Position numbers and translations under genes: made by a program
The notes under the pieces: generated by a model
Database searches by the model: none
Told to the model about the DNA's origin: nothing
Seen by the model: only the letters and a program-made list of their open reading frames with translations
NCBI RefSeq assembly: GCF_029257255.1
Contig: NZ_JARICI010000027.1
Coordinates: forward strand, 1-64,000
Direction: 5' to 3'
Length of the DNA: 64,000 nucleotides
Origin: Sporosarcina sp.
GTDB taxonomy: Bacteria > Bacillota > Bacilli > Bacillales_A > Planococcaceae
Part shown: piece after piece, positions 1 through 8,589 of the stretch
How the letters are laid out: every line of letters starts with the position of its first letter
How positions within the stretch are numbered: the first letter of the stretch is position 1

Positions 1-360
1 AAAAAAATGAAATTGCCAGAAAGAACGGTTTTAAGATAATAAGATTTTGGGAAGACGACATTCTGAATGATTTTGAAACAGTTAAGTGCATCGTAAATGA
101 CTTGTTGGCTACAACGTGACTGGAAACGGTGAGCGTGAATGCTTGAAAACAACAAGTGGTTAAAGACAATCAGCAGCCAAGCCTCTAAGACAATTGTTAC
201 GAGGAAGGTTCAACGACCATCGAAAGCATGCGGAAGCAGAAGCGAGTAGAGTAGGGTTCAAGCGAACTCGAAGTGCGGGGACACCTTTAAAGGTGTAAGA
301 TATGGTCTGAACTCTGTGGCGACATAGAGAGTTGATCAAGCGAATCAACGCAACAAAATG
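1..360 (+). mobile_element. Group I intron 1 in nrdJ, 3' part
   Basis: The stretch after the endonuclease tail has the conserved group I core. A P/Q-like segment (GACAATCAGCAGCCAAGCCTC-like, 165-185) is followed by an R-like segment (GGTTCAACGACCA, 207-219) and an S-like segment (AAGATATGGTCTGAACTC, 297-314). The P7 strands GACCA (215-219) and TGGTC (303-307) are perfectly complementary. The RNR reading frame resumes right after, at Ala-Gln-Met-Ile-Met-Leu. Ending the intron on G360 gives an Ala codon at 361, which fits the usual terminal G of group I introns and the usual Gly-Ala-Gln-Met of the protein. The 5' splice site and most of the intron lie before the window. The exact 3' boundary is inferred from protein continuity. 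Confidence 0.8.
3..119 (+). CDS. C-terminal tail of intron-encoded Vsr-like homing endonuclease (partial)
   Basis: An open frame enters from the left edge and stops at TGA 117-119, 38 codons in. Its translation contains IIRFWEDDILNDFETV followed by CIVNDLLATT. The R-F-W-E-x-D-I pattern is the typical C-terminal strand and helix of Vsr/DUF559-like (EDxHD-type) homing endonucleases such as those in phage group I introns. It sits inside the intron, just upstream of the ribozyme core, as expected for an endonuclease ORF looped out of the catalytic RNA. Only the tail is visible, so nuclease residues cannot be checked. The family call rests on this one short motif. Confidence 0.6.
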   Translation, partial: KNEIARKNGFKIIRFWEDDILNDFETVKCIVNDLLATT

Positions 361-1005
361 GCTCAAATGATTATGTTATCCAACTGGCACCCGGACATCT
401 GTGAATTTATCATTTCCAAGATGCAGAATCCGCGAATTTTGCGGTATTTGATCGAAAATACAGAAGAAGAGTTAATTAAGAAACTGGCGAATGAAAAATT
501 GAATTTCAAGCCTCTGACAGCGCAGGAAGAAGCGATGTACCAGGGCATTATGAATTATAAACACATTGCCGGCCAGGGCGGATTCAACTCTGCCATTATC
601 CGTGATGCGGAGCTGAAGCTTCAGGACGGCGGAACATACTCCGTGCATAATCCGGAATTCTTAACCGGTGCAAACATTTCGGTAACACTGACTGATGATT
701 TCATGAAAGCAGTCGAAGAAGATGCGGATTATGATCTACGTTTCCCAGCAGTTGAAAATTATTCACCTGAAGAAATGAAGCATTACAATGAACAGTGGCA
801 TGAAGTTGGCGATGTACGCGAATGGGAGCGTCTTGGTCACGAAGTTCGTGTCTACCGCACAATTAAGGCACGCGCATTATGGGACTTGATCAATATCTGT
901 GCAACGTATTCTGCGGAGCCGGGCATTTTCTTTATTGATAATGCGAATGACGAAACGAATGCCAAAGCGTATGGACAGCAAGTTGTAGCAACCAACCCGT
1001 GTGGT
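361..1005 (+). CDS. nrdJ: Adenosylcobalamin-dependent ribonucleotide reductase, middle exon
   Basis: This is 215 codons of the class II (B12-dependent) ribonucleoside-diphosphate reductase, which makes deoxynucleotides in the cytoplasm through a Cob(II)alamin/thiyl radical. It opens AQMIMLSNWHPDI, the conserved stretch after the N-terminal third, and ends at TNPCG, the start of the active-site NPCGE motif. The next codon in the genomic DNA is intron sequence that reaches a stop at 1036-1038. Joined to the exon at 2199 it restores NPCG-EQPLAPYS without a frame change. There is no start codon of its own: ATG 358 overlaps the proposed intron end and should not be taken as a start. The first exon lies before the window. 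Confidence 0.9.
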
Positions 1006-2198
1006 GGAATTCGCCTCACGTTAAAAATTGCGGGATGAAGCGGGAAAGCTGAGATGCCAATCCGAACCGAAGGCCAGAAGTAAAGTTTTGGTCAGGGGCA
1101 ACGCATACCTGGTGATCCTGTTGACGTAAAGTACAACAGACTATAACCCAGGCACGAGACCGCAACACTGTTAGATAACTTTTTCTAAAGGGTGATATTA
1201 AAATTGAACAGAGGATATGCGGGATTTTACAAGGGTTTTTACTTAAGAAGTTCTTATGAATATGCCTATGCTGTTTATCTGGATCAATTTAATATACTTT
1301 GGAGCTTTGAAGACCAAACCTTTGAAGTTTACGGAAAATCTTATAAACCTGATTTTTTCTTTTATGACAAACACGGAAAGCTTGAGAAAATAGTCGAAAT
1401 TAAATCTCGAAATCAACAAGAAATAGAAAGTGCCAAATTGAAATTAGAATTCATTGAAGTACAATATCTCGTGAAAACAGAATTAATTTCCTATGTAGAG
1501 CTATTAAAAATTTATGAGAATATGCCGATGTCGTTAAATTCAATCATTACATCTTGGATTAAATCAGATGATACTACTATCCATAAAGCTGCTATTGGCC
1601 GTTTAAATGGTCACTACGGATTGACACACTCTGAAGAATCTAAAAATAAAATAGGGGAACATACAAAGAAACTATGGAGAACTAATTCCTTATCTAAGAA
1701 AAGAATGATTGAAGGGTTACGAAAATCTGGTCTATCACAAAAAGGGAAAATAAAAACTGAACGTGAAAAAAGATATTGCCTACTTTGCGCTAACGAGTTT
1801 ATTGCTTTAATTACATCTAAGCAAATTTATTGTAGCCGGAAATGTTCCGGACAAACTGCAATCAGTATTGCCACTGATAAATATGTGCAAAAAAGGAAAT
1901 CTGTTCATCAAGATATTAAGCGATTTCTAATTCAATGGACTTTTAAAAATAAAGAACTGGTTCTCTCAACCCCCTATAATAAAATAAATACGACTATTAG
2001 ACCTTTAACCGATGAGATATTTCTTCAATTCGGTGTAAAAGATATGAGGGTAATTTCAAAAGCAGTTTTCGGTGAAGATAAAGGAAGAAAAGAGTTACTA
2101 AGATTTATGAAAAAGTTATGCAGTGAAAATGTATGCTGAACTTACAGAAATTAAACTGTAAGAACTAGAGGATAAAAAGCCTTTAGGATAACAAATTG
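1006..2198 (+). mobile_element. Group I intron 2 in nrdJ with internal endonuclease gene
   Basis: Boundaries come from protein continuity and RNA pairing. The 5' exon end CGTGTGGT (998-1005) pairs with GCCTCACG (1013-1020) with one mismatch and a terminal U.G wobble at the splice site, the hallmark P1 helix. The first exon bases GAA (2199-2201) can pair with TTC (1010-1012) as P10. The intron ends in G2198. Downstream, CCTGG (1108-1112) and CCAGG (1148-1152) bracket a CTGTTG/CAACAG hairpin (1118-1139), as P7 and P8 would. The endonuclease gene occupies 1192-2139, in the 3' peripheral region. Size is about 1.19 kb. An intein is excluded because the exon frame runs into stops. Confidence 0.85.
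1192..2139 (+). CDS. Intron-encoded PD-(D/E)XK homing endonuclease
   Basis: A predicted site-specific DNA endonuclease that would spread the intron into empty nrdJ alleles. The N-terminal part reads like a TnsA/PD-(D/E)XK nuclease: an RSSYEYAYAVYLD helix (about residues 19-31), then KPDFFFYD and IVEIKSR, giving the P-D...E-x-K catalytic set near residues 53-73. The middle has THSEESKNKIGEHTKKLWR, a NUMOD3-like DNA-binding helix pair. It is followed by a C-x2-C...C-x3-C zinc-finger-like segment (CLLC and CSRKC, about residues 200-222). GTG 1192 is the outermost start; TTG 1204 has the better-placed AAAGGG (1187-1192), 11 bases upstream. Base composition is more AT-rich than the surrounding exons, consistent with transfer. 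Family assignment is from motifs only. Confidence 0.8.
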   Translation: MILKLNRGYAGFYKGFYLRSSYEYAYAVYLDQFNILWSFEDQTFEVYGKSYKPDFFFYDKHGKLEKIVEIKSRNQQEIESAKLKLEFIEVQYLVKTELISYVELLKIYENMPMSLNSIITSWIKSDDTTIHKAAIGRLNGHYGLTHSEESKNKIGEHTKKLWRTNSLSKKRMIEGLRKSGLSQKGKIKTEREKRYCLLCANEFIALITSKQIYCSRKCSGQTAISIATDKYVQKRKSVHQDIKRFLIQWTFKNKELVLSTPYNKINTTIRPLTDEIFLQFGVKDMRVISKAVFGEDKGRKELLRFMKKLCSENVC

Positions 2199-3317
2199 GA
2201 ACAACCACTCGCACCATATTCCGTCTGCAATTTAGCAGCGGTCAACCTCGCTGAAATGGCGGATAAAGAAACAAAGACTGTAAACTTCGAGAAATTAATT
2301 GAAACAGTAAAAACCGGCGTACGCATGCAGGATAACGTAATCGATGCTACACCGTATTTCTTGGAAGATAACAAAGTACAGGCTCTCGGCGAACGTCGTG
2401 TAGGACTTGGCGTCATGGGACTTGCCGATCTTCACATTTATTGTGAAAAAGAATATGGATCTCCTGAAGGCAATCAATTGGTGGATGAAGTATTTGAAGC
2501 TATTGCGACAACGGCTTACCGCGAATCAATTGAACTGGCGAAAGAAAAAGGCAGTTTCCCGTTCTTAATTGGTAAGACGGACGAAGAAACGAAAGCACTG
2601 CGTCATGCGTTTATTAATACCGGCTTCATGAAGCGTATGCCTGAAGATATTCGGGAAGCTATACTTGAACATGGTATTAGAAACTCTCATCTTCTGACTG
2701 TTGCTCCGACGGGGTCTACTGGAACAATGGTAGGAGTTTCCACAGGTCTTGAACCATATTTCTCCTTCACGTATTACCGCAGCGGACGTCTCGGTAAATT
2801 CATTGAAGTGAAAGCGGAAATCGTAGAAGAGTATTTGCAGAGCAATCCGGACGCTGATCCAGACAATTTGCCGGAATGGTTCATTTCATCAATGGAATTG
2901 GCACCTGAAGCACATGCTGACGTGCAATGTATTATCCAGCGCTGGATTGACAGCTCCATTTCGAAAACAGTCAACGCGCCACGCGGTTACACTGTGAAGC
3001 AGGTGGAGAGCGTGTATGAGCGTTTGTATAAAGGTGGAGCAAAAGGCGGCACAGTGTACGTAGACGGCAGCCGTGATTCACAGGTGCTGACTCTGAAAGC
3101 GGAAGATAATATTCCGGATACTGAAGAGGAAGTAGAAGTAATGGAACAGCCGAAAGTCGTGCTAGTCAACACGATTCAGGCATTGCGTTCAACAAATGTG
3201 ACAATCGGCTCTGAAGTAGGCGATACATGCCCGGTCTGCCGACAAGGTACGGTAGAAGAAATCGGCGGCTGTAATACTTGTACAAACTGCCAGGCGCAGT
3301 TGAAGTGCGGATTATAA
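2199..3317 (+). CDS. nrdJ: Adenosylcobalamin-dependent ribonucleotide reductase, C-terminal exon
   Basis: The frame resumes with EQPLAPYSVCNLAAVNL, beginning with the catalytic Glu of NPCGE. It carries the PTGSTGTMVGVSTGLEP loop that is typical of class II enzymes. The last residues form a Cys-rich tail, CPVC...CNTCTNC...C, as in NrdJ proteins, where C-terminal cysteines re-reduce the active site. The stop is TAA 3315-3317, followed by a hairpin terminator. TTG 2196 just upstream is the last codon-like triplet of the intron and not a natural start. No NrdR box or B12 riboswitch can be judged because the promoter is outside the window. The spliced product should be full length if exon 1 is intact. 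Confidence 0.92.
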   Translation, partial: EQPLAPYSVCNLAAVNLAEMADKETKTVNFEKLIETVKTGVRMQDNVIDATPYFLEDNKVQALGERRVGLGVMGLADLHIYCEKEYGSPEGNQLVDEVFEAIATTAYRESIELAKEKGSFPFLIGKTDEETKALRHAFINTGFMKRMPEDIREAILEHGIRNSHLLTVAPTGSTGTMVGVSTGLEPYFSFTYYRSGRLGKFIEVKAEIVEEYLQSNPDADPDNLPEWFISSMELAPEAHADVQCIIQRWIDSSISKTVNAPRGYTVKQVESVYERLYKGGAKGGTVYVDGSRDSQVLTLKAEDNIPDTEEEVEVMEQPKVVLVNTIQALRSTNVTIGSEVGDTCPVCRQGTVEEIGGCNTCTNCQAQLKCGL

Positions 3318-3338
3318 GAAGGACTATTATCTAAAAAG

Positions 3339-3381
3339 AAAAGCCGTATGAGAGTGAACTTCACATCTCATACGGCTTTTT
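3339..3381. terminator. Bidirectional terminator between nrdJ and MFS gene
   Basis: AAAAGCCGTATGAGA (3339-3353) pairs perfectly with TCTCATACGGCTTTT (3366-3380). It has a T-run on the plus strand and an A-run that becomes U-rich on the minus strand. It sits between two converging genes. Confidence 0.9.
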
Positions 3382-3386
3382 ACCAT

Positions 3387-4592
3387 TTATTCAGCTGAAA
3401 CAATAAAATCTCTGCGGCGGATGACTGCATAGATTGCTCCGACAGCCAACAAAGCCCCAGCAAAAATAAATGTGATTCGTACATCCGTAATTTCCGCTAT
3501 CGCCCCGAAGGCTAGAGAGGAAATGCCGAATAATAAGGAAATCGCAGCACTTTGAACTGCATAGATTTTAGGCAGTTCGTCAACCGTTGCTGATTTTTGC
3601 AACAGCGTCTCACTTACAATACTTTTCAATTGCTGCACAATACCGTTTATGATGACGATTATAATTGAAATCCATGAAATAGTCGTTATCCCAAAAAGAA
3701 GTGTGACAATACTTAAACCGAATGAAAACAGAATTAATAGAGGTCTTAGATTGCTCTCAATCGCAGCAACATATCGTGAACAAATGATGCCGCCTATGAT
3801 CATGCCTGCGAAAAAAGCAGTATTGATGTAGCCCCACCAAGCTTCTGTTTGATTAAGAACTTCTGCCACAAAGATATATAGAATAGAAGCGATCCATACC
3901 ACGTTGGCAATCGCTTCAAATAGAATGACCACATGCAAGCTTCTGAAAAGTGGATTCTTCCAAATGATTTTCCAGCCTTCCGTCAACTCACCGCTTCGTT
4001 TCTGATTAGCTGTTAGTTTGCGAAAAGCTACAGGATCTAAAATCCCCGACATCAGCAATGTAGAAATGACGTATAACACTAACGTACCCAAGATTACAAG
4101 ATTCCCGCCGGCAAGTGCAACAAAAATACCACCCAGCGCCCAGCCGCCTAAATTCACAGTTTCAGAAACGATGGAAAAGAAGCTGTTTGCTTTTACGAGC
4201 TGTTCTTTTTGAACAATCCGCGGCAGCATGGCGTGACTTGCGGGCGCTGCCCAGCCATCCAGAAAGGCAATCGTCCCTATAAATAATAAAATACCAATCA
4301 GGTTTACTGTTGTTTGAGTCAGTAATAGAAGTACCAGGAAACTCAGCAGTACTGTTTTGCCGACTTGCGAATAAACCAACATGTTCTTCAGTGGAAATCG
4401 ATTCAACAGCCAGGGAGAAACAATACCGCTTATAAATCTGCCGAACATATTAATAAAAGGCACTAATGCTAACACAAAAGGTGAAGCGGTCTGTGCGTAT
4501 AAAATAGAGATAATCCCAACGATATACAAAACATCGCCAAGATTAGCGAAAGACTGACCTATCCAAAGAAAACGAAATGATTTGTTTTTCAT
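3387..4592 (-). CDS. MFS family transporter
   Basis: A 401-residue polytopic membrane protein of the major facilitator superfamily, with about 12 hydrophobic segments. The N-terminus reads FRFLWIGQSFANLGD, the usual opening of the drug/siderophore-efflux branch (EntS/BacE-like). A conserved GRFISGIVSPWLLNRFPLK stretch sits at the TM2-TM3 loop (about residues 51-69). It ends in a positively charged IRRRD tail. The gene is alone on the minus strand, converging with nrdJ through a shared terminator and not obviously in an operon with yqhQ, which has its own terminator upstream. The substrate cannot be told from sequence. The start is ATG at 4592 with a TAAAGGGG Shine-Dalgarno sequence just upstream. 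Confidence 0.85.
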   Translation of the reverse strand: MKNKSFRFLWIGQSFANLGDVLYIVGIISILYAQTASPFVLALVPFINMFGRFISGIVSPWLLNRFPLKNMLVYSQVGKTVLLSFLVLLLLTQTTVNLIGILLFIGTIAFLDGWAAPASHAMLPRIVQKEQLVKANSFFSIVSETVNLGGWALGGIFVALAGGNLVILGTLVLYVISTLLMSGILDPVAFRKLTANQKRSGELTEGWKIIWKNPLFRSLHVVILFEAIANVVWIASILYIFVAEVLNQTEAWWGYINTAFFAGMIIGGIICSRYVAAIESNLRPLLILFSFGLSIVTLLFGITTISWISIIIVIINGIVQQLKSIVSETLLQKSATVDELPKIYAVQSAAISLLFGISSLAFGAIAEITDVRITFIFAGALLAVGAIYAVIRRRDFIVSAE

Positions 4593-4800
4593 TCTTACTA
4601 CCCCTTTAAAATTAGATTGTACTCAAATTTTGACTGGGTAGTTTTACACTCGTCTAATACCTCCTCTACACTGAAACAGCTTAAAACAACAAAGAAAAAT
4701 AAAAAATATGCGTTGTACATAAAGCTTCAAGCAAGGCAGTAAGAATGAAAATATGTCTGAATTTATTTAATAGTATCATATGCGTCTCCGTCAAATCAAA

Positions 4801-4837
4801 TCACCCCGCAAGTCAGTTATCTGACTTTGCGGGGTGA
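4801..4837 (-). terminator. Terminator of yqhQ
   Basis: TCACCCCGCAAGTCAG, loop TTAT, then CTGACTTTGCGGGGTGA with a one-base bulge. It lies just downstream of the minus-strand yqhQ stop at 4846. The tail on that strand is moderately T-rich. Confidence 0.85.
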
Positions 4838-4845
4838 TAATTTGA

Positions 4846-5835
4846 TCAGGACAACACAGGTTTCTGTTCATCCATTGTTTCTGTTTCTGAAACAACTTCT
4901 TTATTCAGTACACCTACACCGTGCTCTTCAATTTCTAATAACTTTTCAAATGAAGCAATAGCCACTTCCACTTGTTTGTCATCCGGCTCTTTCGTTGTCA
5001 ATAACTGCAGCCAAAGGCCAGGATAGCCTAAATAACGAAGTATCGGTACATTTCGCACCGAGTTCGTCAACTGCAGTACTTCAAATGAAACACCGAGCAC
5101 GACGGGAATCAAGAGAATCCGGTTGACGACACGCAGCCAGAGCGGATCAGTCGGCACCAAGAAGTAAATAAACATTCCAACAATAACGGTGAATAATATG
5201 AAACTGCTACCACACCGGTAATGCAAACGAGACTGAGACTGGACGTTTTCTACGGTCATCTCTAAATTATTCTCATAATTGTTAATGACTTTGTGTTCTG
5301 CACCATGATACTGAAACACGCGTTTGATCAGTGGTGTCATAGAAATAAGCCCGATATATGTCAGCAGAAGAGCTAGTTTAAAGAAGCTTTCGAGCATAAT
5401 CTGGGCTGTCTTTCCAGGAGCTATTGATTGAAATAACTCTGCTAAGAAAACGGGAACTAATGTGAAGACGAATTTACTGAATAAAAAGGTCAACACACCG
5501 ACTGCTGCTACTCCAAGGATCATGACTAACTTGGATGTTTCCTCTTCAGTTTCCTTATCATTCTCTTCACCCGGCATCACGTCATACCGGTCACTTGCGA
5601 AGGTTAAATGCTTTGATCCGTTACCAGCTGATTCAATTAATGCCACAATGCCTCGAACTAATGGAATTTTTTTTAGTTTTTGACGCACAGGATGTTGTTC
5701 TCTCGGAACATGAAAATACTCAATGGAATCATCTTTTCGACGGATCGCAGTGACTGTGTCCTGTTTGCCGCCAAACATAACTCCTTCTATAAGAGCTTGT
5801 CCTCCGTATGCAGGAGGAGTTTTGGATTCACTCAT
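4846..5835 (-). CDS. yqhQ: DUF1385 membrane protein YqhQ
   Basis: A 329-residue conserved membrane protein of unknown biochemical role. The N-terminus has PPAYGGQALIEGVMFGG, the diagnostic DUF1385 opening. The family signature FQYHGAEHK lies near residue 180, then RCGSSFILFTVIVGMFIYF begins a C-terminal transmembrane block. Four or so hydrophobic segments are visible (about 100-125, 150-175, 210-230, 235-255). An acidic linker (EENDKETEEETSK) precedes the first. The length matches B. subtilis YqhQ. It is divergent from yqhR and shares a 122-bp promoter region with it, the same arrangement as in Bacillus. No function should be assigned beyond membrane protein. Confidence 0.88.
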   Translation of the reverse strand: MSESKTPPAYGGQALIEGVMFGGKQDTVTAIRRKDDSIEYFHVPREQHPVRQKLKKIPLVRGIVALIESAGNGSKHLTFASDRYDVMPGEENDKETEEETSKLVMILGVAAVGVLTFLFSKFVFTLVPVFLAELFQSIAPGKTAQIMLESFFKLALLLTYIGLISMTPLIKRVFQYHGAEHKVINNYENNLEMTVENVQSQSRLHYRCGSSFILFTVIVGMFIYFLVPTDPLWLRVVNRILLIPVVLGVSFEVLQLTNSVRNVPILRYLGYPGLWLQLLTTKEPDDKQVEVAIASFEKLLEIEEHGVGVLNKEVVSETETMDEQKPVLS

Positions 5836-5957
5836 TACATACCCACACTTTCTGTCGTTAGAAACGATATAACTAGTGTACTAAAAAAACTGACAATGCA
5901 CCAATCAGATGTTTAAAAAAACCAAAAAAATCTCACACTGTCAAGGGAGGGATTACT

Positions 5958-6383
5958 ATGCGAATAACCGCAACGCACGTTTGGACAGCTGTGATGGCTG
6001 CAGTACTGTCTGTTTTCTCAATGAAATTTCTACACATCTTCAAATTCATCAAATGGTCACCAATCGGCTGGACTAAGAGGTTCCATCTGTTTGTTGATTC
6101 ACCAGTTTGGGTAAAATGGTTGCTGTTAGGCGTCATTTGCTTTGTTCTCTTTTTCTTGCTTTATATGATTACACTCTTCACATATAAAATTCCGCCAGTC
6201 ATTTCTTCACTCGTTTTCACAGCAATCGCTATTTTTGCTATCGAATGGACAATATACGTAAAACCCGACTTAACGATGGCTCAATTTATCAAAAAACTTT
6301 CCATTCCATTTGCCTGTCTGCTTGCAATGATCATCCGTTTTGTCATTGGTACGTCTGTTTATATGAGAAAAACCTTTGGATAA
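5958..6383 (+). CDS. yqhR: Conserved membrane protein YqhR
   Basis: A 141-residue protein with about four hydrophobic segments and no catalytic motif. The identification rests on position, between divergent yqhQ and aroQ as in Bacillus, and on size and the opening THVWTAVMAAVLSVFSMKFL followed by FIKWSPIGW. That pattern resembles YqhR, whose role is unknown. The RBS is AAGGGAGGG about 9 bases before ATG 5958. The gene ends 72 bp before aroQ with no clear terminator, so co-transcription with aroQ is possible. Confidence 0.75.
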   Translation: MRITATHVWTAVMAAVLSVFSMKFLHIFKFIKWSPIGWTKRFHLFVDSPVWVKWLLLGVICFVLFFLLYMITLFTYKIPPVISSLVFTAIAIFAIEWTIYVKPDLTMAQFIKKLSIPFACLLAMIIRFVIGTSVYMRKTFG

Positions 6384-6455
6384 CAAACAGAAATAGTTTG
6401 TCCGGCCTACTCATTGTGCTAAAATAGGAAAGAAAAATGAGTGGGAGGAGATTGG

Positions 6456-6896
6456 ATGGAACTGCTGCTATTAAACGGTCCGAATTTAAACCGTCTCGGC
6501 AAAAGGGAGCCTGACATTTACGGAGCAGAAACGCTGGATGATATTGAAAGCAGAATCCGTTGCTTAGCTGATGAATCAGATGTAACAGTATCTTGTTACC
6601 AATCAAATATTGAAGGCGAACTGATCAATAAGATTCACGAGGCAGGAGATAGGGGAATTGACGGTATTATCTTTAATCCGGGGGCATTCACTCACTACAG
6701 TATTGCACTGAGGGATGCTGTTGCTTCTATTTCGGTTCCTGTCATTGAAGTCCATATCTCAAACATATATACACGTGAAGAATTTCGCCACACTTCCGTC
6801 ATTGCCCCTGTCGCAGCCGGACAGCTCTGCGGATTTGGAACAGACGGGTATGATCTCGCCTTCCAAGCATTTCTGCTAAAACGAAAGGAAAGATAA
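6456..6896 (+). CDS. aroQ: Type II 3-dehydroquinate dehydratase
   Basis: A cytoplasmic shikimate-pathway enzyme that removes water from 3-dehydroquinate. It is 146 residues, normal for type II. It opens MELLLLNGPNLNRLGKREP, with the GPNLNxLGxREP signature that holds the catalytic Arg. FNPGAFTHYSIALRDA carries the substrate-binding Asn/His region, and PVIEVHISNIYTREEFRH carries the catalytic His. ATG 6456 is chosen over GTG 6441 because GGGAGGAG lies between them at the right spacing and family members start MxxLLLNGPN. The gene ends 2 bp before yqhT. Confidence 0.96.
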   Translation: MELLLLNGPNLNRLGKREPDIYGAETLDDIESRIRCLADESDVTVSCYQSNIEGELINKIHEAGDRGIDGIIFNPGAFTHYSIALRDAVASISVPVIEVHISNIYTREEFRHTSVIAPVAAGQLCGFGTDGYDLAFQAFLLKRKER

Positions 6897-6898
6897 TC

Positions 6899-7957
6899 AT
6901 GAAAATGGAAAAACTACGTCAGCTGCTGGAAGAACAGCAAGTTGATGCTCTGCTTATCACAAGCCCATACAACCGTCGCTATATGACTAACTTTACAGGA
7001 TCTGCAGGATGCGTGATCATCTCTCGCAACGATGCCGTTTTTATTACGGATTTCCGCTATATGGACCAGGCGAATGTGCAGGTTAATAGATTCCGCATCG
7101 TTCAGCATACGGGCACGATGATTCAGGAAGTTGCGAATCAAGTAAAAGAAATGAAGATTCGTACACTTGGTTTCGAAAAAGAGCATATGAGCTACAGCCA
7201 GTTTGAAATGTATAATGAACATACCGCAGCGGAACTCGTTCCTACAGCAGGCCTTGTAGAAAAACTGCGCCTGATCAAAACACCTGATGAAATCGAGATA
7301 CTTAAACAGGCTGCAACTATTGCGGATGCGGCATTCGTCTATATTTGTTCTGTTATCAAGGCAGGAAAGACTGAGCTTGAAATATCCAATGAATTGGAAT
7401 TTTTCATGCGCAAGCAAGGGGCGACTTCTTCTTCATTCGATATTATTGTGGCTTCCGGCGAAAGAGGGGCTTTACCTCATGGGGTCGCTTCTGCTAAAGT
7501 GATTGAAGATGGTGATTTTGTTACGATGGATTACGGTGCGCTCTATAATGGATATATTTCCGATATTACGAGAACTATTGCTGTTGGACAGCCCTCTGCG
7601 AAACTAGCAGAGATTTATGACGTGACGCTCAAAGCACAGGAATTAGCGGTTGAGAACATCAAGCCGGGCATGACAGGAATCGAAGCGGATGCCATTGCAC
7701 GAGGCTACATTAAGTCTAAGGGATACGGTGAAGCATTCGGCCATTCGACTGGTCACGGAATTGGTATGGAAGTCCATGAAGCGCCCGCGTTATCGTTCCG
7801 CTCTGAGACCGTTTTAGTGCCGAATATGGCAGTGACGGTTGAACCGGGCATTTATCTGCCGGGTATCGGCGGCGTTCGGATTGAAGATGATCTTCTGATC
7901 ACAGAAACGGGCAATGAACGTTTGACTAAATCTACAAAAGAACTTCTGATCTTATAA
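6899..7957 (+). CDS. yqhT: Xaa-Pro aminopeptidase family protein (M24B) YqhT
   Basis: A 352-residue cytoplasmic metallopeptidase that releases N-terminal residues from Xaa-Pro peptides. An N-terminal creatinase-like domain (1-130) is followed by the pita-bread catalytic domain. Dinuclear metal ligands are visible: D212 and D223 in [17 protein letters not shown], His in [14 protein letters not shown], Glu in VEPGIYLPG, and the last Glu in VRIEDD. ATG 6899 overlaps the end of aroQ closely (2-bp gap) and uses AAAGGAA inside aroQ. The tight aroQ-yqhT-efp order is conserved in Bacilli. A link to EF-P/polyproline metabolism is only suggested by adjacency. Confidence 0.93.
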   Translation: MKMEKLRQLLEEQQVDALLITSPYNRRYMTNFTGSAGCVIISRNDAVFITDFRYMDQANVQVNRFRIVQHTGTMIQEVANQVKEMKIRTLGFEKEHMSYSQFEMYNEHTAAELVPTAGLVEKLRLIKTPDEIEILKQAATIADAAFVYICSVIKAGKTELEISNELEFFMRKQGATSSSFDIIVASGERGALPHGVASAKVIEDGDFVTMDYGALYNGYISDITRTIAVGQPSAKLAEIYDVTLKAQELAVENIKPGMTGIEADAIARGYIKSKGYGEAFGHSTGHGIGMEVHEAPALSFRSETVLVPNMAVTVEPGIYLPGIGGVRIEDDLLITETGNERLTKSTKELLIL

Positions 7958-7979
7958 TCGAATAAATGGAGGAATATCA

Positions 7980-8537
7980 ATGATTTCAGTAAACGAATTT
8001 CGAACAGGATTAACAATTGAATTTGACGGTGATATTTGGCGCGTAATGGAATTCCAGCACGTAAAGCCAGGGAAAGGTGCTGCATTCGTACGCTCGAAAT
8101 TGCGTAATCTGCGTTCAGGAAACGTCCAGGAGAAGACATTCCGTGCAGGAGAAAAAGTAGAAAAGGCACAGATTGATAACCGCCGCATGCAGTATCTATA
8201 CGCAAACGGTGATGAACATGTATTTATGGATAACGAATCATACGAGCAGCTGGAACTAGCTTCATCACAACTTGAATATGAATTGAAGTTCTTGAAAGAG
8301 AATATGGAAGTTCATGTCATCACGTATAAAGACGAAGTACTGGGCGTTGAACTGCCGACTACGGTTGTACTGGAAGTTGCTGAAACAGAGCCGGGGATTA
8401 AAGGCGACACTGCTAGCGGCGGATCCAAGCCTGCTAAAATGGAAACTGGCGTTATCGTACAAGTGCCGTTTTTCGTAAACCAAGGAGATCAGCTTGTTAT
8501 CAATACAGAAGAAGCGGAGTATGTCTCCCGCGCATAA
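7980..8537 (+). CDS. efp: Elongation factor P
   Basis: A 185-residue translation factor that rescues ribosomes stalled on polyproline. The start [17 protein letters not shown] and the [18 protein letters not shown] loop are diagnostic; Lys32 at the loop tip is the residue that Bacillus modifies with 5-aminopentanol. The KOW-like N domain and two OB domains follow, ending [15 protein letters not shown]...YVSRA. ATG 7980 has TGGAGG 8 bases upstream. A strong terminator follows, separating it from the sporulation operon. Confidence 0.97.
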   Translation: MISVNEFRTGLTIEFDGDIWRVMEFQHVKPGKGAAFVRSKLRNLRSGNVQEKTFRAGEKVEKAQIDNRRMQYLYANGDEHVFMDNESYEQLELASSQLEYELKFLKENMEVHVITYKDEVLGVELPTTVVLEVAETEPGIKGDTASGGSKPAKMETGVIVQVPFFVNQGDQLVINTEEAEYVSRA

Positions 8538-8553
8538 TCAGCTGCACACATCG

Positions 8554-8585
8554 AACACACGAGGATGCTCTCGTGTGTTTTTTTT
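8554..8585 (+). terminator. efp terminator
   Basis: AACACACGAG (8554-8563), a six-base loop, CTCGTGTGTT (8570-8579), then an eight-base T-run. Confidence 0.93.
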
Positions 8586-8589
8586 GTGT

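Noticed and set aside
358..1038. A stand-alone 226-residue protein starting at ATG 358
   Set aside because: It is an internal RNR exon plus ten codons of read-through into the intron; there is no ribosome-binding site and the last residues are not RNR-like.
1006..2198. Intein in NrdJ
   Set aside because: The exon frame hits TGA at 1036-1038 and the inner ORF is in another frame with its own start. P1 and P10 pairings support an RNA intron.
6914..7417. Long antisense open frame within yqhT and similar antisense frames elsewhere (for example inside bcd and mutB)
   Set aside because: They lie fully opposite well-supported genes, lack ribosome-binding sites and have low-complexity, unrecognisable translations.
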